Part shown: positions 15,812-24,601 of the stretch, one piece after another | How the letters are laid out: every line of letters begins with the position of its first letter | Numbering within the stretch: position 1 is the stretch's first letter | From: Nonomuraea africana | GTDB taxonomy: Bacteria; Actinomycetota; Actinomycetes; Streptosporangiales; Streptosporangiaceae | Assembly: GCF_014873535.1 (NCBI RefSeq) | Contig: NZ_JADBEF010000001.1 | Location: forward strand, 7,502,001 to 7,566,000 | Length of the DNA stretch: 64,000 bases | Direction: 5' to 3' | Notes under the pieces: generated by a model | The model's input: only the letters and a program-made list of their open reading frames with translations | What the model was told of the DNA's origin: nothing | The model's database searches: none | Position numbers and translations under genes: made by a program

Positions 15812-15840
15812 CACCCCGCCACTGATCTTGTGACGGGGTG
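15812..15840. terminator. Terminator after att2
   Basis: Stem CACCCCGCCAC / GTGACGGGGTG with one mismatch and a seven-base loop, seven bases after the CCA end. A comparable but weaker hairpin follows att3. Confidence 0.6.
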
Positions 15841-15842
15841 CT

Positions 15843-15863
15843 CGGGCCATTACCGGGCCATTA
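15843..15863. promoter_or_regulatory. Putative integrase arm-type repeat (left end of element 2)
   Basis: CGGGCCATTA at 15843 and again at 15854. Its counterpart CGTGCCATTA (twice, same spacing) lies at 31209-31229 beside att3. Confidence 0.45.
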
Positions 15864-16083
15864 GAGCCTGCTGACAAAGGGATTTGGCCGCTGAGCCGGT
15901 GACCACGGGTGCCCTGGCCGAGTTAATCTTCGGGTGATGCGCCCACAGACAGGAGCCCGTGGTTATCTGCCTGCACGCCCGTGTCCCGGACGCCATTGAC
16001 AGATTGCGCCTCACCGGGGGTGCCGATGTCGTGGTTGGCACCCGTCATATCCCTCGGATCTGACCGAGGCCGAATGGGTGCCC

Positions 16084-17439
16084 TCAGCCGGCGAGCAGGC
16101 CCCGGGCCTCCAGGTCGGCGATGACGGTGGACGTCAGCGCGGGGCATTGATTCACCCTTACCTCCTTGAGGGACGGCAGGTCGATGAGCGTCCCCAGGTC
16201 CGCTAGGGCACCACAGCGGTGGAGGCCCAGGATGCGCAGGCCGGGCAGGTTTCCGGGGTCGCCGAGGGCCCGCAGATGATCGTCGAAGGCTACGTGGAGC
16301 TCCTCGAGTCGCCACAGCCCGGCGAATGGGGTCAGATCGGTGAGCTGGTCGAGACCCTGCAGGGTGAGCTTGCGCAGGGCGGGCATGCGGGCCAGGGCGG
16401 AGAAGTCGCGCAGGTCCTGGGCGTAGGTCAGGCTGATCTCGGCGAGCGAGGGATGGTCTTCCAGCCCGTCCAGCGAGGTCAGTTTCTGCCAATTGTCGAT
16501 GTTGAGCTCGGTGAGGGCGGGCAGGCGGGACAGGGGGCGCAGGTCCGGGATGCGCGCGTTCGGCAGGCCGAGGTTGGTGAGGTGGGGGTGGTGGCCGAGG
16601 CCGTCGAGGCTGTTGAGGTTCGTGCAGCCGCTGAGCCACAGCCGGCGCAGCCTGGGCATGGCGTCGATGCCGTCGAGGCTGGTCAGGCGGGCACAGTGCA
16701 TGGTGAGCTCGGTGACGGAGCTTAAGTCGCGCAGCCCGGCGATGGATCGGATCTTGGTGCCGGAGAGGACCAGCTTGGTCAGGCGACGCAGCCCCGACAG
16801 GGGTAGGACGTCCTCGATCGCCCGGCAGTGGTCGAGGTCGAGGTGTTCCAGGTGGGGGAAGGCGTCGCCGACCCCTTCGACGCTGGTCACGCCGCTGCTG
16901 CGCAGGTCGAGATGGCGCAGGGTGCGCAGGGTGAGCAGCGGGGTGATGTCGGTGAGCGCCCGGCTGCTGCGGAGGATGAGTGTTTTCAGTACGGGGAGAC
17001 CCGACAGCGGGGTGAGGTCGGTGACGGCCGCGCAGCCGTCCAGCTCGAGTCGGAACAACCCGGTCAGCGCGGCGAGGTCGGACAGGTCCGTCAGGTGCTT
17101 GCAGTGGTCCAGGCGCAGTGTTCGCAGCATGGTCAGGTGCCGCACTCCGGTAATCGTCTCGCGGCGGCGCAGCTCCAGCGTGGTACGCCCCTCGCGGGTG
17201 AACGCGGGCCCCAGCAGCAGTTCGGCGAAACCGTCCGGGTCAGGCGCCTCTGGCCAGAGCTTGAGCAGCTTGTCGGTGGACGGCTCGGCGATCTCCGCGA
17301 ATTCGGCGGCCATCGTGAGGGCGTCTTCGCGGCCGTCGAGGATGAGCTCGCGGGCCGTTTTCCAGGCGTGCGCGGGAGAAACCGAGTCGAGCTTGGCCCG
17401 GTAGCCCGGCAAGTCCGGCCGTGCTGGGGAGAAGGTCAT
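16084..17439 (-). CDS. Leucine-rich repeat protein
   Basis: 451 residues from ATG 17439 (an ATG 28 codons earlier adds a non-coding-looking Arg-rich leader). After an N-terminal helical part (residues 1-95), about 14 repeats of 22-24 residues follow with the pattern LRTLRLDHCKHLTDLSDLAAL / LFRLELDGCAAVTDLTPLSGL, i.e. the bacterial LRR type with Asn/Cys-like ladder positions. No signal peptide or membrane segment, so it is cytosolic. LRR proteins of this kind are protein-binding scaffolds; the partner is unknown. It lies next to att2, away from the dead integrase, in the cargo position. Confidence 0.8.
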   Translation of the reverse strand: MTFSPARPDLPGYRAKLDSVSPAHAWKTARELILDGREDALTMAAEFAEIAEPSTDKLLKLWPEAPDPDGFAELLLGPAFTREGRTTLELRRRETITGVRHLTMLRTLRLDHCKHLTDLSDLAALTGLFRLELDGCAAVTDLTPLSGLPVLKTLILRSSRALTDITPLLTLRTLRHLDLRSSGVTSVEGVGDAFPHLEHLDLDHCRAIEDVLPLSGLRRLTKLVLSGTKIRSIAGLRDLSSVTELTMHCARLTSLDGIDAMPRLRRLWLSGCTNLNSLDGLGHHPHLTNLGLPNARIPDLRPLSRLPALTELNIDNWQKLTSLDGLEDHPSLAEISLTYAQDLRDFSALARMPALRKLTLQGLDQLTDLTPFAGLWRLEELHVAFDDHLRALGDPGNLPGLRILGLHRCGALADLGTLIDLPSLKEVRVNQCPALTSTVIADLEARGLLAG

Positions 17440-17519
17440 GCCATGGCAGCGTAGGGGGGCGTACCGACAGAAGCGATCATTCTCCCGCCGGACGTGACGG
17501 CTCCGGCCGGAGAATGAGG

Positions 17520-17690
17520 TCACGAGCGGGCGAGCCAGTCCTCGAAGCCCACCTTGTCCAGGTCCTCGTCGGCGGGCACCAGGCTGCCCTCGTCGAGCTC
17601 GGCGCCGAAGTAGGGCGCGTTTGACTCGGCCAGGGCATCCGTGGTCACCGGCTCAGCGACCAAACCCTTTGTCAGCAGGCTCTTAGCCAT
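17520..17690 (-). CDS. Small acidic protein coupled to the integrase remnant
   Basis: 56 residues: MAKSLLTKGLVAEPVTTDAL and a strongly acidic tail (ELDEGSLVPADEDLDKVGFEDW). The ATG at 17690 lies inside the last codons of the integrase remnant, so it was probably co-translated. No family recognised; it may be a genuine small AICE gene or a leftover. Low confidence because of its size. Confidence 0.35.
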   Translation of the reverse strand: MAKSLLTKGLVAEPVTTDALAESNAPYFGAELDEGSLVPADEDLDKVGFEDWLARS

Positions 17691-18625
17691 CCTGGCCCAG
17701 CCTCTTTCTTTCGGCCTCCACACGAGCGCTGAGCGCATCCGCGATCCGCTGGTCAGCGTCCTTGGTCGCGTGCTGGTAGATGAGCGCCGCCCGATCGCTG
17801 TCGTGCCCCATCCGTGCTTTGAGATCGGCCAGGCTCGCCCCTGACTGCGCAGCGAGCGTGTTGCCCGTGTGGCGAAGATCGTGGAAATGCAGGCCGGCGA
17901 GCCCCATCTCCTTGCGCGCCTCACCTCACTTCGCGGCACGCCGGAAGTTGCTGCCCCGCAGGAACCCGCCCAGCTTGCCGAGGAACACGAACGCGTCCTC
18001 TTCTGGCTCAACATAGGACGCGAGATGTTCGGTGAGCGCCGGAACGATCACCGCAGGGATGCCGACCGTACGGCGACTTCTCCTGTCCCGCGCCCTTGAT
18101 GCGGCATGGGTTGCGTTTGATGAGCTGGTCATCGACGGCTGTGGTGAAGATGGCTTTGAGGAGCCGATATGCCTTGGCCACCGTGACCTCGCTGACCCCG
18201 CCGTCGAGCAGCTTCTTTCGCCAGCGGCGGACGTGTGGCTCCTTAATCTCGTTCATCGCCTTCTCTCCGAAGGTCGGAACGAGATGCGTGCGCCGCAGGT
18301 AGCCGTACAGCTCGATCGTGCGAGGGCGGAGGTTCGGCCGCTCGTCGATCCAGTCTTGTGCGTACTTGCCGAAATTGATCTTGCCTGCGTCCGGGTCGAT
18401 CCAGTCACCGTCGAGGATTTCGGCCTCGATCTTGGTAAGCCAGACTTCGGCGTCGGTCTTGGTCGCGAACGTCTCGGGCGCCGGGCGGTCGACCCCGTCA
18501 GGACCGGCGTAGCGCGCTTGATATCGGCCGGAGGGAAGTTGCCGAACGCGTCCGAAGCGCCTCTTTGTGGGCTTTCTCTTCCGCGTCGCTCGGCGAGAAG
18601 ATTCGTCGCCAGGGGTGATGGTCAC
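17683..18625 (-). pseudogene. Chimeric, dead tyrosine integrase
   Basis: The N-terminal half (18625 to about 18074) is the same integrase as in element 1, here with the reading frame intact where that copy is frameshifted (it has TCAGGAC). At 18074 the sequence switches, out of frame, into the C-terminal half of a different integrase: IPAVIVPALTEHLASYV, EEDAFVFLGKLGGFLRGSNF, then an in-frame TGA at the expected Trp near 17934, then LHFHDLRHTGNTLAAQSG, KARMGHDSDRAALIYQHAT. So three defects: fusion of two integrases, frame change and a nonsense codon. It records a deletion between two elements. Confidence 0.85.
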
Positions 18626-18846
18626 GCTGCCCTCCCGCGTCGCGTCGTGATCGGATGGACGACGCCCGCGGCGATGAACGCTTCAAGGGCAGCTTCGGGG
18701 ATACGGACCTTCCGGCCGACATGGACGAAGGTGATGCGGCGCTCCTCGATCAGGCGGCGAGGGAAACGGACACTGGTGTTGAGCCGTTCGGCCGCCTCCT
18801 CGACGGTGAGCAATCTGCCCTGGGTGAGATCTCGGTGAGCGGTCAT
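18622..18846 (-). CDS. xis: Excisionase, second copy
   Basis: 74 residues, almost identical to the protein at 6368-6592 (differences mainly at the two ends). Intact HTH LLTVEEAAERLNTSVRFP. Stop overlaps the start of the dead integrase. Because it is intact it could supply excisionase in trans to element 1. Confidence 0.82.
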   Translation of the reverse strand: MTAHRDLTQGRLLTVEEAAERLNTSVRFPRRLIEERRITFVHVGRKVRIPEAALEAFIAAGVVHPITTRRGRAA

Positions 18847-19614
18847 GCGGCCACCTCATCTCTCATCACCGAGAGGTCTGGGGGTGGTGGTTCGCCTGTC
18901 GCTCTGGCTTCAAGGGCCAGGAGGCTGGCGCGGAACTGCTGACGTCGGGCAATGCCACGGAGGAGCTGCTCGGCGCGAGTCGTGCGGGTCGGGTCGCTAC
19001 TGGAGACGGGGCGCCAGATGTAGCGGTGGCGGTCGTTGCCGGCCGGATCGTCGAGGCCGAGCAGTTCGAGGGCCCAGGCGCGGCGATCCTGCTTGTGCTC
19101 TCGGAGGGTCTTGTTGGACCACTTGCGGGAGACCAGGACGCGCCGGCCCGCGTAGCCGAGGTGTTCGTAGCGGTGTGCCTTGCCGCGACAGTGGCCGGGA
19201 GTCATCCCCCGCTTGGCGTCCTTGGGCTGAACGCCGTAGCGGAGCCAGTTTGGGGCAGGTGGGCGAGCACGGCTCGTAGCGCAGGGCGTCGACCATGCGG
19301 GTGACGTGGTCGCGGCGTGCCTGGTCGCCTTCGTCGTCAGGGTCGAGCGGGTCGCCGAGTGACTTGGTGAGGTACTTGGTCAGGTAGCCGAGGGCCTTGT
19401 TTGCGGCGGGGCTTCCGGCGAGGACGCCTTGCACGTCAGCCTGCTCTCCGAAGCGCACGACATGCTGGGGCTCCTCCAGGTCGTCGAGCGCCTGGTCCCA
19501 GGTAGGCAGGATCTCCCCCGTCGCCGGGTCGAGGTAGCCGTCCTCATCGCTCCAGACGGGAAGGTGCTCGCGGTCGTACTTCACTTCGTCGGCCGGTGGC
19601 CACCAGACCTGGTG
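18843..19614 (-). pseudogene. Truncated RepSA-type initiator remnant
   Basis: C-terminal half of the initiator of element 1. The N-terminal 290 residues, with motif I and the His-x-His site, are missing: the match stops at 19614 within HQVWWPPADEV. In addition the TTT at 19249-19251 has one extra base relative to element 1, shifting the frame after SPTCP. Non-functional. Confidence 0.85.
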
Positions 19615-19977
19615 CACCGCCTCGATCTCGCGGGCTTTGGCCGCTGCGCGCGGCTCGAATGCGTCCTCTCGGTTCCCGCGCCGCCTGAGCGGTACAGGCG
19701 ATCTTCCTGGTGCAGGATCTCAAAGAGGTCACGGGTAGGCAAGGCTGAGCCGTCACACCCGCGTAGGTGCGAAGACACCGTTTCCCATCGGGCCGACAGT
19801 AGGAAGTAGTTGCAGTTCTAGTTGCAATCCTGTCCCGTACATAGCCGTCTCATGGAGACCGACGCGGCCAGGTGGTCGAGGTGGAACCGATTGGGACGCG
19901 CAAGATCCGAGCTGCTAATGCGGTTTGGGTTGCGTCGTTGGCTTGCTGCGTTTGCGATGGGCCGACAGCAAGGTGCC
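19615..19977. other. No clear gene between rep remnant and DUF6461 gene
   Basis: A minus-strand frame around 19778-19640 contains a protein-like stretch (LFEILHQEDRLYRSGG) that could be a gene fragment joined at the deletion point, but no family is recognised. The rest holds nothing I can identify. Confidence 0.35.
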
Positions 19978-20490
19978 TCAGTACTCGAGAACGCCATGGG
20001 CGGCCACCACGTCACTTGACGCGTTCGGCCGCACCTCGGTGATGCGCTCGGCCAGCAGCAGCGCAGCGGCGAGCCCGCCCTCAGACTCGTCGCCGGCCAG
20101 CCCGAGCTCGATCCGGTCGGCCAGGTAGTCCTCCGGGATGCCGTCCTCGTCGCCGCCGAACAGCGGATCGAAGGTTAGGATGTTGCGGCCGTCGGCGTAA
20201 TGGTCGAAGGACGCGACCCTGTTCACGTTGACGAAGACACTCGCCGTGACCGTCCCAGCCGACAAGGGCCGCAGCACCTCGGGCAGGGTGCCGGCGAAGC
20301 CGTTCGACTCGCTCAGAATGGTCCCGCCCTCGGCCGACCGGGCGCAGATGAGCCCTTCCTCGAAATCGCCTTCCTCGTCATCCCCGTCGAACACGTCAAT
20401 GCCAAGGCGGGCCAGCGCCTCGCGCGGGGTGAGACCGCGGACGAAGGTTGCACAGAACGCGTCGTCATCGAGCCAGTCGTAGCTGCCCAT
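19978..20490 (-). CDS. DUF6461 domain-containing protein
   Basis: 170 residues from ATG 20490. The start MGSYDWLDDDAFCATFVRGLTPREALARLG is typical of the DUF6461 family, which is widespread in actinomycetes and of unknown function; NVNRVASFDHYADGR and ELGLAGDE follow. The region is acidic, without signal peptide or membrane segments. It stands alone, with about 155 bp before the next gene. The 37 codons open upstream of this ATG look non-coding. Confidence 0.75.
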   Translation of the reverse strand: MGSYDWLDDDAFCATFVRGLTPREALARLGIDVFDGDDEEGDFEEGLICARSAEGGTILSESNGFAGTLPEVLRPLSAGTVTASVFVNVNRVASFDHYADGRNILTFDPLFGGDEDGIPEDYLADRIELGLAGDESEGGLAAALLLAERITEVRPNASSDVVAAHGVLEY

Positions 20491-20645
20491 GGCTGTGGAT
20501 CCTGTTCTCTCGGGACAGATCATGGAGATGATGGCATGCGAGTCCGACGAAAAGTTGGCTCGACCTTGAGAGGCGGTACCGGGCTCCCTGCTCAGCGACA
20601 TGCAGGTCCGTAACGTGTGGGTCGTGCGGGAGATGCTCTGGAGAT

Positions 20646-20843
20646 CTACATCGACAGATACCCGTACGGATTATCAGGCAGGTTCGAGGTGGTCGACGAG
20701 GCGGCGGAAGATGATCGCGAACAGCCGCGGAGTCGCAGAAGAACAGGCCGGCGCGAGCGCGGCGGGATCATGCGTAACCGTGCGGCCTCGGCTCGCCGCT
20801 CAGCCAGGTCCGCGCGGACGAGCTCTTCATACATGTGATGCAT
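20646..20843 (-). CDS. Small basic protein downstream of the ArsR-type gene
   Basis: 65 residues, MHHMYEELVRADLAERRAEAARLRM and a basic Ser-rich tail. Starts 10 bp after the stop of the ArsR-type gene with AGGAGCC before it, so probably in one operon. Short proteins with a MYEELVRA start often follow ArsR-type regulators in actinomycetes, of unknown function. The tail is atypical, so the C-terminus may be altered. Confidence 0.45.
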   Translation of the reverse strand: MHHMYEELVRADLAERRAEAARLRMIPPRSRRPVLLRLRGCSRSSSAASSTTSNLPDNPYGYLSM

Positions 20844-20853
20844 GGAAGGCTCC

Positions 20854-21303
20854 TCAGGGTTCTTCGGGGAATGCATGGTAGGAGATGAAGATCGGGCGGG
20901 TATCCGGCGGAGCCTCGCTCGATTCGACACGCGATTTGGTCAGCTCGCGCCACGGCTCCAACACGGCATTGAGCTGGTCGGCGAGCTGCGCGAGCTCATC
21001 CTTGGTGAGCCGTAGGTGGCGGCTGCTTCCGAAGGACGCGTTCTGCCAGTCCTCGGGAAGCGTCATGTGAGTGCGTTCGAAGTCGCGCAGCCGCTCGAAC
21101 TGGTCGATCACCCACTGTGAAGTCCACGCCTGCACCACGGCTCTGGCTTCCGGGGTTTGAAGGTCCACCACTGCTAACCCGCCCATAGCTGATCGCACCC
21201 AGCGTTCCCGGCTGTCCCGGGCGAGCTCCGGCACGTCCTCGATCAAGTCATGTTTCTGCATTTGCCGCAGGTGATAGCTCACCTGGCCGGGGTCGGCATT
21301 CAT
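20854..21303 (-). pseudogene. ArsR-type winged-helix regulator, N-terminally truncated
   Basis: 149 residues. It begins in the recognition helix (NADPGQVSYHLRQMQKHDLIEDVPELARDSRERW), whereas family members have some 30-40 residues of helices before that. The C-terminal part is complete (QFERLRDFERTHMTLPEDW, LRLTKDELAQLADQL). Upstream, beyond 21303, no in-frame homologous start is visible, and the sequence changes character. The missing first helices should abolish stable DNA binding, so it is probably a remnant, although an unusual short form cannot be excluded. Confidence 0.55.
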
Positions 21304-21475
21304 CCGTCTGGCCCGCCGCTCCCGAAGGTGTCCCCAGCCGCCAGGTAGGAGAGCTCGGGGGTTGAGACGGCAAAATCGGAAACGCCACTGGCGACGGGCT
21401 CAGCCGCAGCCGCGTTGACCGATTGCGGGTGGTCCTGGCGGGGCGGCTGCCCCGCGCGCCGGCGGGCGCATTGTG

Positions 21476-22165
21476 CTAGCACCGGATGCGTCCGAGCCCG
21501 TCAAGGAGCAGGTCGAGGGTGAACTCGAACTCGACCTGGCTGTCGCACCAGCCCAGCGTCGGGTCGGCGACGTCGTGGGTCTCGGCCGCCGCCATTGCCA
21601 TCAGGTGGGGCAGCGCCTCGGCCATCGCGGCAAACTCCGCCTCGGCGACCTCGACGTCCATGCTCCCGCCCGCCGAGGCGGGGCTGAAGACCTCGGAAGC
21701 GAATCCGAGCGCCAGGCTGCCGAACGCGTGCAGCGCCCGGTGCGCAAGCCGGTAGGAGAACCCGCCGCTGATGAGCGTGGCCACGATCCCGTCGTAGTAG
21801 GCGTACACGCCGGCCGGGATGGTCGTGCGTGTGCCAAGGAGCCCGGGCGCCCACGGATGCCGGAGCATGACCTCACGCGCCGCAAGGAACCGCTGCCGCA
21901 GTCGGGTACGCCAGTCCTGGTCGGCCCCGGCGGTCTCGATGTGGCTGACCGCGGCGTCGATCTCACCGACGACGGTTTCGGCGAGGCCGTCGAGCAGGCC
22001 TTCCTTGCCGGGCAGGTGGTAGTACAGCGACATGGCCTCGATGCCGAGATCGGCGGCGAGGCGGCGCATCGTCAGCGCCTTGATCCCCTCCGCATCCGCC
22101 AGGGCGACCGCCGCCGCCAGCACCCGCTCGCGACTGAGTGGCTCCCGAAAGGTCTTCTCACCCAT
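21476..22165 (-). CDS. TetR/AcrR-family transcriptional repressor
   Basis: 229 residues from ATG 22165, chosen over the ATG at 22189 because GGGAGA stands four bases before it. N-terminal TetR HTH: LSRERVLAAAVALADAEGIKALTMRRLAADLGIEAMSLYYHLPGKEGLL. The C-terminal half matches the TetR_C type with tetracycline-repressor-like helices (VYAYYDGIVATLISGGFSYRLA, FEFTLDLLLDGL). It is divergent from the DUF4386 membrane protein gene 131 bp away and is its likely repressor. Confidence 0.88.
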   Translation of the reverse strand: MGEKTFREPLSRERVLAAAVALADAEGIKALTMRRLAADLGIEAMSLYYHLPGKEGLLDGLAETVVGEIDAAVSHIETAGADQDWRTRLRQRFLAAREVMLRHPWAPGLLGTRTTIPAGVYAYYDGIVATLISGGFSYRLAHRALHAFGSLALGFASEVFSPASAGGSMDVEVAEAEFAAMAEALPHLMAMAAAETHDVADPTLGWCDSQVEFEFTLDLLLDGLGRIRC

Positions 22166-22296
22166 CCGTCTCCCGACCCTTGCCAGCACCTTACGTCGTA
22201 TGGTTACCTTACAGCATAAGGCAGATCATCGGCGCCAGCCCGTCGGCCCCCCGAGCGACGTCGTCGGCCACTGACGCGCCAGAGGAAGGGGCCACG

Positions 22297-23013
22297 ATGC
22301 ACCCACTGATCCGCAGCGCCCGCACGACCGGGCTGCTCTACCTCGGCCTCGCCATCAGCGGCGTGCTCGGCTCCCTGCTCATCCGGCCGCGACTGTTCGT
22401 CGCCGACGACCCCACCGCGACGCTTGCCCGCCTGGTCGAGCACGAGTCGCTGGCGCGCACCGGCATCGCCGTCGAGCTGCTCGTCGTCCTGACCCAGGCG
22501 CTCACCGCCGTGTGGTTCTACCGCCTGTTCCGCACCGCGGACCCTGTCGCCGCCGGCAGCATCGCCGCCTTCGGCCTCGTCAACGCGGTCGCGATCCTCG
22601 CCAGCGCAGCGCTTCTCGCCAGCGCGGTCACGGTCGCGACCGATCCCATCGGCGACGCGGCAGCCACCGTCCAGCTCCTGTACGTCCTCAGCGGCGACCT
22701 GTGGGGAGTGGGCGCACTGTTCTTCGGCCTGTGGCTCATCCCGATGGGCTGGTGCGTGCTGCGCTCGCGGTGGATGCCCCGGCCGCTGGGCTGGCTCCTC
22801 GTCGCGGGCGGCGTCGGCTACCTGCTGAGCGTGTTCGTCAGGTACCTCGCTCCCCAGGCGGCGGTCGTCGCCGACGCCCTGGTACTTCCCTCGACCGTAG
22901 GCGAGTTCTGGCTGATCGGCTACCTGCTCGTGCGCGGCGTCAGCCCTCACGCGATCGACGAACTGCCACGCGATACGGCAGTCCCCCCGCTCCCCACGCG
23001 ATCCCGCGCCTGA
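22297..23013 (+). CDS. DUF4386 family membrane protein
   Basis: 238 residues from ATG 22297 preceded by AGGAAGGGG. Six hydrophobic segments: GLLYLGLAISGVLGSLLI, GIAVELLVVLTQALTAVWF, IAAFGLVNAVAILASAALL, VGALFFGLWLIPMGWCVL, LGWLLVAGGVGYLLSVFV and FWLIGYLLV. This length and pattern are typical of DUF4386 integral membrane proteins, whose function is unknown. Frequently found beside a TetR repressor, as here. Confidence 0.85.
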   Translation: MHPLIRSARTTGLLYLGLAISGVLGSLLIRPRLFVADDPTATLARLVEHESLARTGIAVELLVVLTQALTAVWFYRLFRTADPVAAGSIAAFGLVNAVAILASAALLASAVTVATDPIGDAAATVQLLYVLSGDLWGVGALFFGLWLIPMGWCVLRSRWMPRPLGWLLVAGGVGYLLSVFVRYLAPQAAVVADALVLPSTVGEFWLIGYLLVRGVSPHAIDELPRDTAVPPLPTRSRA

Positions 23014-23162
23014 ACACCCCGCCCTACCCGCCCGGGACGCCGACCCGACCGGCCCGACCAGTCATACTCCGCCAGCAACGCTGGATCGACCTTCCCCTGG
23101 CCGGCCACATACGGCCTCGGGGAACATCGGTACAGCGGTTAACGCTAAGCCGGTGATCTTGT

Positions 23163-23805
23163 TCAGTCCGGAACTCCGAGGCCGGTGACGCGGTTCTCGT
23201 ACTCGCGCCGGGCTTTGCGCTGGGCAGGGACGGTAGGGACACCCTGGCCGCCGTCGAGCGGTTGGCAGCGGGCGAGTAGCTGGCGGTGGACCCCTGGCAC
23301 GGCCGTGATGCGCAGGCTGTAGTCCTGGCCGCGCCGTACGGTCACCCCTTGGTCGAGCGCGGCCCGCTCGGCGGGCTCCAGGTCGGACGCGCGGAGGAAG
23401 TCCGCGACCTTGCCCGGCATGTCGAGGGCGACCGGCAGCTCCGGAGCGGGGGTGTCCTCCTGCGAGATGGCGTTGTGGTCGGGCATGAGGTCGGCGACCG
23501 CCGTGCGGATCGCGCCGCGGCTGTGGTCGCGGGCGAGGGCAGCGATCGAGCGGCCCTCCAGTTACGCGGTGCGGACGTCGCCGGTCTTCTCGGCCGCCAC
23601 GGCGGGGCGGCGCCCGCCCTTGCTGCCCTTGGCCTCGGCGGCTCGCAGTCCGTCGTAGGTCAGCTCGCGCTGGAGGTCGCGCTGGAGTTCGCCGGCGGCG
23701 GCGAGGGTCTGCACCATGAACTTCACGGTGGACAGCAACTCCCCGGTGCGCGGGTGACGGGCGGTGAGGTCCATCGCGGAGAACGCGCCGTCGTGGATGC
23801 CCTGA
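23163..23805 (-). pseudogene. Serine recombinase (resolvase family) remnant
   Basis: C-terminal part of a resolvase-type recombinase. FMVQTLAAAGELQRDLQRELT and GLRAAEAKGSKGGRRPAV are the typical helix and hinge. An in-frame TAA (near 23561) then replaces the Tyr expected after RTA, and LEGRSIAALARDHSRGAIRT with the DNA-binding helix continues beyond it. The N-terminal catalytic domain with its Ser is missing: the match ends near 23805 at the neighbouring gene. A long C-terminal extension to 23163 is in frame. Dead gene, probably left by a transposon or plasmid insertion. Confidence 0.75.
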
Positions 23806-23818
23806 TCATCATTGACGG

Positions 23819-24451
23819 TTATGCCGTGCCGGTCTTTGCCCGATCGGGATGGCTCTCGTGCAGCAGCGACCGCAGTTCGGCGGTGTCGATGATGTGGGCC
23901 AGCCTCGGGAAAATGCTGGTCATCAGGTTCTGGTGGGCCTGCGGGTCCGGGTCGGTGACGCCGTCGGAGAGGACGTAGAGCTGGTAGTCGCGGTCGGCGG
24001 CGTCAGTGACGGTGGACAGTACGACACCGCTGGTGGTGATGCCGGCGATGACCAGGGTGGTGATTCCGCGATCCCGCAGTTGCCGGTCGAGGTCTGTCGT
24101 AGACAGCGCGCCGTAGCGGGTCTTGCGGACGGTGATGTCGCCGGGCTCGGGAGCGAGTTGATGGTGGAAGGCGGTGTCGGGTTCCTCGTGGTGCATGAGG
24201 TGCTGCCGGCCGATGAAGGAGAACGTCTTGTTGGCCGGCGGGATCGCCGCCCAGTCGGCTTCGGTGAATCCGACTCGCACGTAGGCGATGGTGGCGCCGT
24301 GGGCTCGCATGTCGGCGATGGCGCCGGCCACCCGTGACAGCAGCGCGTCCGGGTTGGCCAGGCCAGGGAGCGAGGCCAGGATTCCCTGCTGGTAATCCAT
24401 GACGAGCAGCGCTGCCGTCCGGGGGTCCAGCGCCGGGGTCGTGAAGGTCAT
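23819..24451 (-). CDS. Isochorismatase-family hydrolase-like protein lacking the usual Cys
   Basis: 210 residues from ATG 24451 with AGGAGAG before it. Isochorismatase/nicotinamidase fold: Asp in ALLVMDYQQGIL, Lys in ITVRKTRYGALS and the motif VIAGITTSGVVLSTVTDAAD. In active cysteine hydrolases the residue after TSG is the nucleophilic Cys; here it is Val. A subfamily with TSGVVLST is known to me from other bacteria, so the change is probably inherited, not a recent mutation, but the usual hydrolysis mechanism cannot operate. Context: flanked by a dead recombinase and an MFS exporter reading the same way. Confidence 0.82.
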   Translation of the reverse strand: MTFTTPALDPRTAALLVMDYQQGILASLPGLANPDALLSRVAGAIADMRAHGATIAYVRVGFTEADWAAIPPANKTFSFIGRQHLMHHEEPDTAFHHQLAPEPGDITVRKTRYGALSTTDLDRQLRDRGITTLVIAGITTSGVVLSTVTDAADRDYQLYVLSDGVTDPDPQAHQNLMTSIFPRLAHIIDTAELRSLLHESHPDRAKTGTA

Positions 24452-24601
24452 TTCTCTCCTTGAGTGATGAGGGCGCCCTGACACGCGAGATCACGTCCCG
24501 GGGCCTACATGTTGGGCGTGAGTCGCGAGGTGCCGCTGGGTACGGTGGAGGCCGTCTCCGAGCTGTGCGCGGAGGGGCGAACCGCTCCGAAGAGGGGGTC
24601 G

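Larger units (their letters stand above)
18074..19614. repeat. 1.5-kb duplication, copy 2
   Basis: Same segment and orientation as 5809-7356. Both boundaries are sharp: at 18074 it joins another integrase, at 19614 it joins unrelated sequence inside rep. Confidence 0.85.
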
